The notes under the pieces: model-generated
Told to the model about the DNA's origin: nothing
Databases searched by the model: none
What the model saw: only the letters and a program-made list of their open reading frames with translations
Shown here: positions 53,878-63,248 of the stretch, one piece after another
Layout of the letters: each line of letters starts with the position of its first letter
How positions within the stretch are numbered: position 1 is the first letter of the stretch
Origin: an uncultured Flavobacteriaceae bacterium
GTDB taxonomy: Bacteria > Bacteroidota > Bacteroidia > Flavobacteriales > Flavobacteriaceae
DNA: 64,000 bases
Reading direction: 5' to 3'
NCBI GenBank assembly: GCA_947494715.1
Contig: CANLWG010000001.1
Coordinates: forward strand, 620,001 to 684,000
Translations under genes and position numbers: made by a program

Positions 53878-56283
53878 CTAATTCCTCAAAGGTTTCCCTG
53901 TCTTTAACATGTGCTGAATACGCTCCAAGGTCTTTCTTTCAGTACAGAGGGATAAAAATGCTTCTCTTTCCAAATCCAATAGGTATTGTTCGCTCACATA
54001 GCTGGCTTCGGATAAATCACCGCCGGCCATGACGTAGGCCAATTTATTTGCTATTTTCTTATCGTGTTCGGAAATATAGTGCCCAGCTTCCATGGAATCG
54101 GTTCCCACAAGGAACATTCCCAAGGCCTGTTTCCCCAAAACCTTTACATCTTTTCTTGGAATAGGTTTGGTGTACCCCTGTTCCGCCATTAACTGGGCAT
54201 AGGCCTTTGCTGTGGCAATTTGCCTATCCTTATTGACCACCACAATATCTTTCCCTTTTTGTAAAATACCCAAGTCATAGGCCTCATAGGCCGAGGTGGA
54301 TACTTTGGCCATTCCAATGGTCAAAAAGTATTCCTGAAGGACGTTCAGCTCCACATCATTTTTTCGAAAGGTATCCGAGGCCCTGAGTGTCATCTCCTTA
54401 CTGCCACCACCACCGGGGATAACACCAACACCGAATTCCACCAAACCGATATAAGTTTCTGCTGCCGCGACTACTTTATCCGCATGTAACGAGAGCTCAC
54501 ATCCGCCTCCCAAAGTCATTCCATGTGGAGCGGACACAGTGGGAATAGTGGAATATCGCATTCGCAGCATAGTGTCCTGGAATAGTTTAACGGCCATGTT
54601 CAGTTCATCATATTCCTGTTCTACCGCCATCATAAAAATCATTCCAATATTGGCACCAACAGAGAAATTAGCGGCCTGATTGCCTACTACCAACCCTTGA
54701 AAATCTTTCTCGGCAAGATCTATGGCCTTGTTCAACCCGGCAATAACATCGCCACCAATGGTATTCATCTTGGACTGAAACTCCACATTCAAGATACCAT
54801 CACCCAAATCCTCAACGACTACACCACTATTTTTGAAGACTTCATTGGATTTGCGGATGTTGTCCAAAATAATAAAGGCGTCCTGTCCGGGCACTTTTCT
54901 AATGGATTGCGAAGGAATATCATAAGCATACGTGGCTCCATTTTCTATGGTGTAGAACGATTTTTGACCTGAAGCCAGCATCTGATGTACCCAATCGGAT
55001 GCTTGCTGTCCTTCGGCCTTAATGAATTTCAATCCTTTTTCGATGCCTATGGTGTCCCAGATTTGGAAAGGTCCGTGTTCCCAACCAAAACCGGCTTTCA
55101 TGGCATCATCGATCTTATAAAACTCATCGGTAATCTCGGGAATGCGGTGCGATACGTAAGCGAACAATTGCCCTAGACTCTTTCGGTAGAACTCTCCCGC
55201 TTTATCTTTTCCATCTACCAAAATGGAAAATCGATCGATAACTTTATCAACTGTTTTTGTAAGTTCCAGCGTAGCAAACTTGGCACTTTTCTTGGATCGG
55301 TATTCCATGGTATCCAAGTCCAGAGTGAGGATTTCACTTTTTCCATCCTTACCGGATATTTTTTTATAAAACCCTTGTCCGGATTTGCTACCCAACCATT
55401 GATTTTCAACCATAGCACCGACAAAATCGGGTAGCTTAAAAAGGTTATGTCGCTCGTCATCGGTACAGTTTTCATGGATGCCATTGGCCACATGGACCAA
55501 TGTGTCAAGCCCTACAACATCTACGGTACGGAAAGTAGCCGATTTTGGGCGGCCGATGACTGGACCGGTCAGTTTATCGATTTCCTCCACCGTCATGCCC
55601 AATTCCTTTACAATATGGAAGAGGCTCATGATACTAAAGATACCAATACGATTTCCTATGAAGGCAGGGGTATCCTTGGCGACTACTGAAGTTTTACCCA
55701 AGAACTTTTCACCATAACCATTCAAGAAATCCAAGACCTCAGGCTTTGTCCCGGGCCCTGGGATAATCTCGAACAACTTGAGATATCGTGCCGGATTAAA
55801 GAAATGGGTTCCGCAAAAATGTGCTTGAAAATCATCACTTCGACCCTCACTCATGAATTTGATGGGGATACCCGAAGTGTTGGAAGTAATTAAAGTGCCT
55901 TTAGTACGATGTTTTTCAAGGTTTTCGAACACCTGTTTTTTGATATCCAAACGCTCTACGACTACTTCGATTATCCAATCCACATCGGAAACCTTGGCGA
56001 TGTCATCTTCCAGATTTCCGGTAGTGATGCGTCTGGAAAAGTGTTTATGATAGATAGGGGAAGGTTTGGACTTTAAAGCGGTCGCCAACGAATTGTTTAC
56101 CAATCGATTTCGTACCACCTTGTCCTCTAAGGTAAGTCCCTTTGCTTTTTCCTTTTCATCGAGTTCGCGCGGTACAATATCCAACAACAGTACCTGAACG
56201 CCAATATTGGCGAAGTGGCAAGCGATTCCACTTCCCATTATGCCCGACCCGATAACTGCAACTTTGTTGATATGTTTGTTCAT
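53878..56283 (-). CDS. 3-hydroxyacyl-CoA dehydrogenase / enoyl-CoA hydratase, FadN type
   Basis: 801 residues. Order of domains: NAD-binding 3-hydroxyacyl-CoA dehydrogenase first (VAVIGSGIMGSGIACHFANIGVQVLLLDI; then GTHFFNPARYLKLFEIIPG and DTPAFIGNRIGIFSI), a C-terminal HAD helical part, and enoyl-CoA hydratase/crotonase last (about 500-720: NFSVGANIGMIFMM and HGMTLGGGCELSLHADKVVAAAETYIGLVEFGVGVIPGGGGSKEM). This order is the reverse of E. coli FadB and matches Bacillus subtilis FadN. It hydrates enoyl-CoA and oxidises the 3-hydroxyacyl-CoA. The gene lies 12 bases after the MarR gene and before the four-helix-bundle gene. ATG start. Confidence 0.94.
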   Translation of the reverse strand: MNKHINKVAVIGSGIMGSGIACHFANIGVQVLLLDIVPRELDEKEKAKGLTLEDKVVRNRLVNNSLATALKSKPSPIYHKHFSRRITTGNLEDDIAKVSDVDWIIEVVVERLDIKKQVFENLEKHRTKGTLITSNTSGIPIKFMSEGRSDDFQAHFCGTHFFNPARYLKLFEIIPGPGTKPEVLDFLNGYGEKFLGKTSVVAKDTPAFIGNRIGIFSIMSLFHIVKELGMTVEEIDKLTGPVIGRPKSATFRTVDVVGLDTLVHVANGIHENCTDDERHNLFKLPDFVGAMVENQWLGSKSGQGFYKKISGKDGKSEILTLDLDTMEYRSKKSAKFATLELTKTVDKVIDRFSILVDGKDKAGEFYRKSLGQLFAYVSHRIPEITDEFYKIDDAMKAGFGWEHGPFQIWDTIGIEKGLKFIKAEGQQASDWVHQMLASGQKSFYTIENGATYAYDIPSQSIRKVPGQDAFIILDNIRKSNEVFKNSGVVVEDLGDGILNVEFQSKMNTIGGDVIAGLNKAIDLAEKDFQGLVVGNQAANFSVGANIGMIFMMAVEQEYDELNMAVKLFQDTMLRMRYSTIPTVSAPHGMTLGGGCELSLHADKVVAAAETYIGLVEFGVGVIPGGGGSKEMTLRASDTFRKNDVELNVLQEYFLTIGMAKVSTSAYEAYDLGILQKGKDIVVVNKDRQIATAKAYAQLMAEQGYTKPIPRKDVKVLGKQALGMFLVGTDSMEAGHYISEHDKKIANKLAYVMAGGDLSEASYVSEQYLLDLEREAFLSLCTERKTLERIQHMLKTGKPLRN

Positions 56284-56295
56284 AGGTTGTAGGCT

Positions 56296-56748
56296 CTATT
56301 TATTGGTTGATTCCTCAGAGTAAATTTTCTTATCCGTAATCAATTGATTGATGGTGTCCATAACTTCGAAGTAACACTCCAATTTTTCTTCGGAAACACT
56401 TAGCCGTATCGCCTCGTTAAACCGAAGTACGGCATTTTTGGAATCGTTTCTTTTTTCAAGGCCGAAATCCGTTAAGTGTATCAATACCCCCCTGCCATCA
56501 TTGGGATTGGGCCGCCGTTCAATTAGACCTTTTTCCTCCATGCTTTTTAAAATACGGGATAGACTTGTTGCTTCCATTCCCATTTTGGGACCTAATGCCG
56601 TTGAGGGCGTGCCTGTTTTGGGATCTATGCTCAACAAGGTAAAACCTACCGCCATGGTGGATCCAAATTTTTTGGCTTCTTCATTATACATTCGGGCTAC
56701 GGCCTGCCAAGTAGCGCGAAGCGCATAATCTATAGTAATTTCCTTCAT
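56296..56748 (-). CDS. MarR-family transcriptional regulator of the fatty-acid operon
   Basis: 150 residues of the winged-helix MarR family: LSIDPKTGTPSTALGPKMGMEATSLSRILKSMEEKGLIERRPNPNDGRGVLIHLTDFG, with the recognition helix ATSLSRILKSMEEKGLI and the wing DGRGVLIHLT. It is the first gene of the beta-oxidation unit and is followed at 12 bases by the FadN-type enzyme. Members are usually repressors that release DNA on binding a ligand, here likely acyl-CoA (inference by analogy with FadR-type control). A perfect 20-base palindrome lies 41 bases before its start, overlapping the promoter, so autoregulation of the whole operon is likely. Confidence 0.9.
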   Translation of the reverse strand: MKEITIDYALRATWQAVARMYNEEAKKFGSTMAVGFTLLSIDPKTGTPSTALGPKMGMEATSLSRILKSMEEKGLIERRPNPNDGRGVLIHLTDFGLEKRNDSKNAVLRFNEAIRLSVSEEKLECYFEVMDTINQLITDKKIYSEESTNK

Positions 56749-56773
56749 TGAATGGTTATTGGTTATTGGTTCT

Positions 56774-56808
56774 CAAAGATATGAAAACTTATTATGCATG
56801 CATAATAA
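56774..56808 (-). promoter_or_regulatory. MarR operon promoter with 20-base palindromic operator
   Basis: TTATTATGCATGCATAATAA at 56789-56808 is a perfect palindrome. Reading the minus strand, it ends 7 bases before TATCTTTG (56774-56781), a Bacteroidota -7 box. The palindrome therefore covers the region where the -33 element should be, an ideal site for a repressor such as the adjacent MarR protein. Confidence 0.75.
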
Positions 56809-56996
56809 AAAATAGAAAATATTTTTCCCCCATAGAGATGAACAATGCAGTCGTAGCAAAATTTAAAAAGATTTTTTTTGAAAGCAAGAGAACGCGTTAG
56901 CGGTAATTATCACGGAAATGAAATAGGCAATACAAAGATAAATTTTGAAAGGATATTAGGTTTTCCTACCATTTGGATAGGTGTTGGCAATGTCCT

Positions 56997-58769
56997 TTAA
57001 TCTCGCCTGTAAATACTTTTGTACAGGTCTAGATATTTTTCCTTGATAATTTTTCTACGAAGCTTCATGGTAGGGGTGAGGTGACCACTATCAATACCCC
57101 ATACGTCCGGAGTTAGTCGGAACTGTTTTACTTTTTCCCATTTTGCGAATTTTTCATTGGCCAGATTAACTTCTTCCTCATATCGGGCCAATACCTTTTC
57201 ATTCAACACAATATCCGAATTTTCCGGAATGGTAATTTGGTGCCTTCTGGCCCACTCGTGCAAAAATTCAAAATCAGGCTGAATTAGGGCGGCCGGCATT
57301 TTTTCTCCTTCACCGACTACCATGACCTGTTCTATAAATCTGGATTGCTTCAACCTATTCTCTAACAATTGGGGAGCAACATACTTGCCCCCAGAAGTCT
57401 TGAACATTTCTTTTTTGCGATCTGTTATTTTAAGAAAACCGTCGGAATCAATTTCGCCAATATCCCCGGTATGGAAATAACCGTCCTTAAGTACTTCTGC
57501 CGTTAGATCCGGATCCTTGTAGTACCCTATCATCACTTGCGGGCCTTTTACGCAAATTTCCCCATCATCGGCTATTTTTACCTCGGTACGGTCCAACAAC
57601 TTGCCCACGGTACCGATTCTAAATCCGCCATCGCGCATATCATTTACGGAAATCACAGGGGAGGTTTCCGTAAGCCCATAGCCTTCCATTACGCCAAATT
57701 CGGCAGCATTGAATATTCGGGCCAATCTGGGTTGTAGGGCAGCACTTCCCGAGGCAATCAAGCTAAGATTACCACCTAGACCCGCTTTCCATTTGCTGAA
57801 TATCAATTTACGGGCCAAGGCCAATTTCCGCTCGTACCACCATCCGTTTTGGCCATAAGGTTCATATTGTAACCCCACATCCACTGCCCAAAAAAATAGT
57901 CTTTTCTTAATACCCGATAATTCGGCTCCTTTGGCAATTATTTTGTCATACACTTTTTCCAATAATCTTGGCACGGCGGTCATGACATGTGGTTCCACCT
58001 CCTTTATGAATTCACTTATTTGATCAATAGGGGCAAAATAAACCGTGACCCCGGCATATTGGTAAAGGTACATGAGCATACGCTCGTAAATATGGCATAC
58101 GGGCAAAAAACTTAGCGATTTTGCATTACCATAATCCAAGGGTAATCGCTTAAAACTTTCCAAGGCATTACTTACCACATTCTGGTGCGATAACATGACA
58201 CCTTTGGCCTTTCCCGTTGTTCCCGAGGTATAGATTAAAGTGGCTAAATCCTCTGGTTTTACCGCTTCCATGCGTTTTTGTACTTCTTCCTGATTGGATT
58301 CATCCTTACCCAATTCCAGGACCTCGTTCCAGTTTTTGCAATCCGATAGTTCATCAAATGAATAGACTTCTTTAAGGCCTTGTACTTGGTCTTTGATGGC
58401 CTTTACTTTTTGGTATACCTCGGAACAGGAAACAAAGCAATATGAAGACTCGGAGTGATTGAGTACATAGGCGTAATCTTCTTCGGAAATGGTTGGATAA
58501 ATAGGCACATTTTGTGCGCCCAACTGTAGGACACCAGTATCCATTATATTCCATTCTGTCCGGTTGGACATGGAAATTAGGGCAATTTTATCGTTTGGCT
58601 TTACGCCCAGCCGTAGCAAACCTCGACTAATAGCATTGGCCTTATCGATATAATCCTTGGTGGAAGTTGCCACCCACCGGTCATCATATTTTGTGACCAA
58701 GGATTTTTCCATATTGTATTTTTCCAATTGGTAATATGGAAAATCGAATAGTCTGGTGATGTTTTGCAT
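56997..58769 (-). CDS. Long-chain acyl-CoA synthetase (AMP-binding)
   Basis: 590 residues from the ATG at 58769; a TTG five codons upstream extends the frame but is unlikely. ANL-family motifs: the P-loop-like LIYTSGTTGKAKGVMLSH, GVMEGYGLTETSPVIS, GYFHTGDIGEIDSDGFLKITDRKKEMFKTSGGKYVAP, and a C-terminal Lys in LTPTMKLRRKII. The domain MTAVPRLLEKVYDKI matches long-chain acyl-CoA synthetases of the FAA1/FadD15 group. It activates fatty acids with ATP and CoA in the cytoplasm. It lies upstream of the MarR operon on the same strand, 248 bases away, so it is probably a separate unit that shares the pathway. Confidence 0.92.
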   Translation of the reverse strand: MQNITRLFDFPYYQLEKYNMEKSLVTKYDDRWVATSTKDYIDKANAISRGLLRLGVKPNDKIALISMSNRTEWNIMDTGVLQLGAQNVPIYPTISEEDYAYVLNHSESSYCFVSCSEVYQKVKAIKDQVQGLKEVYSFDELSDCKNWNEVLELGKDESNQEEVQKRMEAVKPEDLATLIYTSGTTGKAKGVMLSHQNVVSNALESFKRLPLDYGNAKSLSFLPVCHIYERMLMYLYQYAGVTVYFAPIDQISEFIKEVEPHVMTAVPRLLEKVYDKIIAKGAELSGIKKRLFFWAVDVGLQYEPYGQNGWWYERKLALARKLIFSKWKAGLGGNLSLIASGSAALQPRLARIFNAAEFGVMEGYGLTETSPVISVNDMRDGGFRIGTVGKLLDRTEVKIADDGEICVKGPQVMIGYYKDPDLTAEVLKDGYFHTGDIGEIDSDGFLKITDRKKEMFKTSGGKYVAPQLLENRLKQSRFIEQVMVVGEGEKMPAALIQPDFEFLHEWARRHQITIPENSDIVLNEKVLARYEEEVNLANEKFAKWEKVKQFRLTPDVWGIDSGHLTPTMKLRRKIIKEKYLDLYKSIYRRD

Positions 58770-58917
58770 AGTTAGTTTCTCCAAGGTTACCGCAAAATAG
58801 CGAAAGTAGACGGGATATTAAAATTCAAGCTCCTGTGCAAGGAATTTCAAAAGTGCCTTTCATCGATTCACGAACCGGTTCGGATAACAGCAGGGATTGG
58901 AATTTGTCAATTAGAAT

Positions 58918-59379
58918 TTAAACTAGGTGAAGCTTCATCCCTTCATGGCTGTTGGTAAATCCTAGCTTTTCATAAAATGTAAGCGCTTCCGGTCTTTTCT
59001 TATCTGTTGTGAGTTGTACCACGTGTACACCTTTTTCTTTTGCGCGTTGGATGGCCCATTCAAACAATTGTTGGCCAATACCTTGGCCACGATACTCTTC
59101 ATGCACCCGCACAGCTTCAATTTGTGCACGAATACCTCCTTGATAGGTTAGGTATTGGATAAAACTCAGTTGTAAGGTTCCGATAATCTTTTTGAATTCA
59201 TTCAAAATAACCACTAGCTCCTGATTCGGGTCTGAGATTATCCTTTCAAAAGCATCATAATATTTTTGGGGTAGCGGATCTTGAAAATCCTCCCGCAACT
59301 TACCCAATTTGTCATGGGCAAGCATGGATACAATATCCGGGACATCCTCTTTAGTGGCTGGACGTATGTTTATGGACAT
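58918..59379 (-). CDS. GNAT-family N-acetyltransferase
   Basis: 153 residues. The GNAT fold is seen: NIRPATKEDVPDIVSMLAHD, IIGTLQLSFIQYLTYQGGIRAQIEAVRVHEEYRGQGIGQQLFEWAIQRAKEKGVHVVQLTTDKKRPEALTFYEKLGF. Motif A is VRVHEEYRGQGIGQQLF (acetyl-CoA pyrophosphate binding), and the C-terminal YEKLGFTNSHEGMKL is typical. It acetylates an amine from acetyl-CoA; the substrate is unknown. ATG start. Single gene between the acyl-CoA synthetase and PurL, same strand as both. Confidence 0.9.
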   Translation of the reverse strand: MSINIRPATKEDVPDIVSMLAHDKLGKLREDFQDPLPQKYYDAFERIISDPNQELVVILNEFKKIIGTLQLSFIQYLTYQGGIRAQIEAVRVHEEYRGQGIGQQLFEWAIQRAKEKGVHVVQLTTDKKRPEALTFYEKLGFTNSHEGMKLHLV

Positions 59380-59427
59380 GAATTTTCAAAAATTCTCGGA
59401 ACACCATAAATCCGTGAACCGAAGTTA

Positions 59428-62400
59428 CTAGCTGTTTCGTTCTACCCATTTCCTGGCATTTATAAAAGCCTGTAGCCAGGGAGAGACCATGTCTTCCCTT
59501 TCCTTGGGATAATGTGCCCAATTCCATGGGAAGATAGAGCGTTCAATATGGGGCATAGTTACCAAGTGTCTGCCCGTTTTGTCGCACAAAATGGCGGTGT
59601 TATAATTGCTTCCATTCGGATTTGCCGGATAGTCCGCATACCCATATTTTGCTACGATGTCATAGTTCTCCTCGGGTAGTGGTAGACTAAATTTGCCTTC
59701 ACCATGCGAAATCCATACGCCTAAAGTAGTACCCTCCATATTGGAGAGCATTATAGAGTTGTTCTTCTGGATTTGAACGGATGTGAAATTGCTCTCATGT
59801 TTATGGGAATCGTTATAGGTCATTTTACCATGTTGTTCTCCATGTTCGGGATTGATCAAATCCAGTTCCATAAACAACTGGCAGCCGTTGCAGATACCGA
59901 CAGAAAGGGTATCAGTACGGGCAAAGAATTTTTTTAGGGCGCTATTCGCCTTTTCGTTGTATTTAAAAGCTCCGGCCCATCCCTTTGCACTGCCGAGTAC
60001 ATCGGAATTGGAGAAACCGCCCACAGCACCAATAAATTGGATATCTTTCAAGGTTTCCCTACCGGTAATCAAATCCGTCATGTGTACGTCCTTTACATCA
60101 AAACCCGCCAAATACATGGCATTGGCCATTTCCCGTTCGGAATTGCTCCCTTTTTCTCTTAGGATGGCCGCTTTGGGTCGGCCTTTCGCGACAGTACGTT
60201 CAGGTAGAATTCCTGTGAATTGATGAGGGAATTTATAACGTAATGGTTGCCTCTTATAGTTTTCATAGCGCTCGTTTGCCAGTCCGCTGGCCGTTTGTTT
60301 ATCATCCAATAAATAGGAGGTCTTGAACCAGGTATCCCTTAGGGAATTGACATTCAATCCCATTTGTACATCTCCATTTTTAATGGATAGTATACTTTTG
60401 GAAACTACTTTTCCAATTTTACTGAATGTTATCCCTGCATCTCTTAATTGTTGTTCTACAGCTTGGTAGTTCTCCGAATTTGATTGAAAAACGATACCTG
60501 CGTTCTCTGAAAAAAGGAGTTTTATGGTATCGGGCTCCCCTAAAACGTCTAGATTCAGCTCAGCTCCCAAATCAATGTCCGCAAAGCACAACTCCAAAAG
60601 TGTGGTTATCAACCCGCCGGAGGCAACATCATGTCCTGCAAGGATTTGACCCTCTTTTGTCAAAGTTTGAATTGAATTGAAAACTAGTTTAAAATAGGAT
60701 GAATCCCTAATGGTTGGAGCATCCGTTCCAATGGTATTCTGTACTTGTCCAAAGGAAGAACCACCCAACTTGTAATCGTCCTGTGAAAGGTTAATATAAT
60801 AGATGGAACCTCCATCTTTTTGTAAAACAGGTTCAACTACCTTGGAAATGGCATTGCAATGTCCTGCCGCAGATATAATTACTGTTCCTGGCGCAATGAC
60901 TTCCCCATCTGGATATTTCTGTTTCATGGAAAGGGAATCCTTTCCTGTCGGTACGTTGATGCCCAATGCAATGGCAAAATCCGATACGGCTTTAACGGCT
61001 TCGTACAATCTGGCGTCCTCACCCTCGTTCCTGCAGGGCCACATCCAATTGGCGGAAAGGGAAACTGAATCCAGACCATCTTTTAGCGGTGCCCAAATTA
61101 TGTTGGTCAAGGCTTCTGCAATACTGTTTTTACTTCCGGCTTCAGGGTCTATTAATCCAGAAATAGGGGAGTGGCCTATACTGGTGGCTATACCTTCCTT
61201 CCCTTTAAAATCCAATACCATCACCCCGCAGTTATTCAAAGGCAACTGTAGTGGCCCTGCACATTGTTGTTTGGCGACTCTACCTCCCACGCAACGATCT
61301 ACCTTGTTGGTCAACCAGTCCTTGCAGGCCACCGCCTCCAACTGAAGTACTTGCTCCAAATAGTCATGAAAGTTCTCCAAAGCATATACGGGATTCGTAT
61401 ATTTTCTTTCTATCGCAGCATCTTCCATTATGGTTTTTGGTGAACTTCCGAAAAGGGCGGTCAAATCCATATCCATAGGTTTTTCACCTTTTATGCTGGA
61501 TTCAAAAGTGAATCGATGGTCTCCCGTTACATCACCCACTTGATACATGGGAGAGCGCTCCCGTTCGGCTATACGTTGCAATAAATCGATATCCTTTTGG
61601 CCAATTACCAGACCCATCCGTTCCTGGGATTCGTTACCGATAATTTCCTTGGATGAGAGGGTAGGATCGCCGATGGGCAATTTGTCCAAATCAATTTTTC
61701 CACCGGTATCCTCTACAAGCTCGGAAAGGCAATTCAAGTGCCCGCCGGCTCCGTGGTCGTGAATGGAAACGATAGGATTTTGATTGCTTTCTACCATGCC
61801 TCGAATGGCATTGGATGCCCGTTTCTGCATCTCAGGATTGGAACGCTGTACGGCATTGAGTTCTATGGCCGAACTGAATTCCCCGGTATCTGCACTGGAA
61901 ACAGCTGCGCCGCCCATACCGATACGATAGTTGTCACCACCAAGAATAACAATTTTATCGCCTGTTTTTGGTGTTTCCTTTAAGGCGTGATCCGCCTTTC
62001 CATATCCAATGCCCCCGGCAAGCATAATTACCTTGTCAAAGCCCAGTCTTTGTGTGTCTTCTTGGTGTTCAAAAGTCAAGACCGATCCCGAAATCAAAGG
62101 TTGTCCAAATTTGTTTCCAAAATCCGAAGCACCGTTGGAGGCCTTTATTAAAATATCTATGGGGGTCTGATAGAGCCATTTGCGTTCCGGAAAGGCTTTT
62201 TCCCAAGGTCTATCTTCTTCCAGCCTAGAATATGCCGTCATATAAACTGCCGTTCCAGCTAAAGGGAGTGAACCTTTTCCACCAGCTAATCTATCACGGA
62301 TTTCTCCTCCGGATCCGGTGGCGGCACCATTGAAGGGTTCTACTGTAGTCGGAAAGTTATGGGTTTCCGCTTTAAGGGAAATGACCGATTCAAATTCCTC

Positions 62401-63105
62401 TTCGTTATAATAATCCGGTTTGTCCGCAACCTTGGGAGCAAACTGTACCACTTTAGGTCCCTTAACAAAAGCAACGTTATCTTTGTAGGCCGAAACGATG
62501 TCGTTTGGATTTTCCTGTGAAGTCTTTTTTATCAGTTTAAAAAGGGATGAAGGCATCTCTTTCCCATCAATGATGAAGGTGCCATTGAAGATTTTGTGTC
62601 TACAATGCTCGGAATTGACCTGACTGAATCCAAATACTTCGGAATCCGTCAATTTTCTTCCTATTTTTTTGGAAAGTTTTTCCAAATAATCCACTTCCTC
62701 ATCATTCAACGCGAGCCCTTCCTTTTCATTATAACCGGAAATATCATCAATTTCCATAACAGGTTCCGGCACAATATCGATATCAAAAATATGCTGTCCG
62801 AGTCCATTGAATTTTTGGGAAAGCATGGGGTCGAAACTCATAAAATCGGCTTCCACGGATTGGAACTCTTCAATCCGGATTATTCCGGAGATTCCCATGT
62901 TTTGGGTAATTTCCGTGGCATTTGTACTCCAGGGGGTAACCATTGCCGCCCGGGGGCCAACAAAAAAGGCGTCAATTGACGCCATGTTTATCTTGGATTT
63001 GTCCCCGAACAACCAGGTTAATTTTTCTATATCCTTTGGAGAAAGCTCCCGTTTGGTCTGGACCGCAAAAATTTTTGCATCGACCGCTCCGAAAAAGTGA
63101 ATCAT
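59428..63105 (-). CDS. purL: Phosphoribosylformylglycinamidine synthase (single-chain PurL)
   Basis: 1225 residues, the long single-chain form of FGAM synthase. Motifs: linker and AIRS domains with SQVNSEHCRHKIFNGTFIIDG, LKAETHNFPTTVEPFNGAATGSGGEIRD, NGASDFGNKFGQPLISG, SIHDHGAGGHLNCLSELVED, and a second AIRS pair (LPTGKDSLSMKQKYPDG, GHDVASGGLITTLLELCF). The C-terminal glutaminase domain has FIGAVGGFSNSDVLGSAKGWAG, SVGICNGCQLFMEL (nucleophile Cys), and His/Glu in LVTMPHIERSIFPWNWAHYP. It makes FGAM from FGAR with glutamine and ATP in purine synthesis. ATG start. A TAAATTTG box lies 33 bases upstream. Length normal for the family. Confidence 0.97.
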   Translation of the reverse strand: MIHFFGAVDAKIFAVQTKRELSPKDIEKLTWLFGDKSKINMASIDAFFVGPRAAMVTPWSTNATEITQNMGISGIIRIEEFQSVEADFMSFDPMLSQKFNGLGQHIFDIDIVPEPVMEIDDISGYNEKEGLALNDEEVDYLEKLSKKIGRKLTDSEVFGFSQVNSEHCRHKIFNGTFIIDGKEMPSSLFKLIKKTSQENPNDIVSAYKDNVAFVKGPKVVQFAPKVADKPDYYNEEEFESVISLKAETHNFPTTVEPFNGAATGSGGEIRDRLAGGKGSLPLAGTAVYMTAYSRLEEDRPWEKAFPERKWLYQTPIDILIKASNGASDFGNKFGQPLISGSVLTFEHQEDTQRLGFDKVIMLAGGIGYGKADHALKETPKTGDKIVILGGDNYRIGMGGAAVSSADTGEFSSAIELNAVQRSNPEMQKRASNAIRGMVESNQNPIVSIHDHGAGGHLNCLSELVEDTGGKIDLDKLPIGDPTLSSKEIIGNESQERMGLVIGQKDIDLLQRIAERERSPMYQVGDVTGDHRFTFESSIKGEKPMDMDLTALFGSSPKTIMEDAAIERKYTNPVYALENFHDYLEQVLQLEAVACKDWLTNKVDRCVGGRVAKQQCAGPLQLPLNNCGVMVLDFKGKEGIATSIGHSPISGLIDPEAGSKNSIAEALTNIIWAPLKDGLDSVSLSANWMWPCRNEGEDARLYEAVKAVSDFAIALGINVPTGKDSLSMKQKYPDGEVIAPGTVIISAAGHCNAISKVVEPVLQKDGGSIYYINLSQDDYKLGGSSFGQVQNTIGTDAPTIRDSSYFKLVFNSIQTLTKEGQILAGHDVASGGLITTLLELCFADIDLGAELNLDVLGEPDTIKLLFSENAGIVFQSNSENYQAVEQQLRDAGITFSKIGKVVSKSILSIKNGDVQMGLNVNSLRDTWFKTSYLLDDKQTASGLANERYENYKRQPLRYKFPHQFTGILPERTVAKGRPKAAILREKGSNSEREMANAMYLAGFDVKDVHMTDLITGRETLKDIQFIGAVGGFSNSDVLGSAKGWAGAFKYNEKANSALKKFFARTDTLSVGICNGCQLFMELDLINPEHGEQHGKMTYNDSHKHESNFTSVQIQKNNSIMLSNMEGTTLGVWISHGEGKFSLPLPEENYDIVAKYGYADYPANPNGSNYNTAILCDKTGRHLVTMPHIERSIFPWNWAHYPKEREDMVSPWLQAFINARKWVERNS

Positions 63106-63137
63106 TGAACTTAAAAGTTGTTTGATTTAAGAAAGCA

Positions 63138-63145
63138 CAAATTTA
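63138..63145 (-). promoter_or_regulatory. Bacteroidota-type -7 promoter box for purL (TAAATTTG)
   Basis: On the minus strand TAAATTTG matches TAnnTTTG and ends 32 bases before the PurL ATG. The -33 element is weak. No purine riboswitch fold was recognised in the short leader. Confidence 0.4.
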
Positions 63146-63213
63146 CACCTTTTTGAGCTAAGTTTTTCAGGGAAAAGTTAACAGGTTTTATAGGGATTGT
63201 TGATAATAAATAG

Positions 63214-63246
63214 AGACCCGCCAGATTTTAAAAACCTGGCGGGTCT
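63214..63246 (-). terminator. Hairpin terminator of the RNA methyltransferase gene
   Basis: AGACCCGCCAG and CTGGCGGGTCT pair perfectly (11 pairs) around an 11-base loop, directly after the stop of the minus-strand methyltransferase gene, with a T-rich tail (CTATTTATT on the minus strand). Confidence 0.85.
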
Positions 63247-63248
63247 TC

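Noticed and set aside
58770-58784. TTG start for the acyl-CoA synthetase at 58784
   Set aside because: The ATG at 58769 is 15 bases further in and gives the usual N-terminus; the upstream codons add no conserved sequence.
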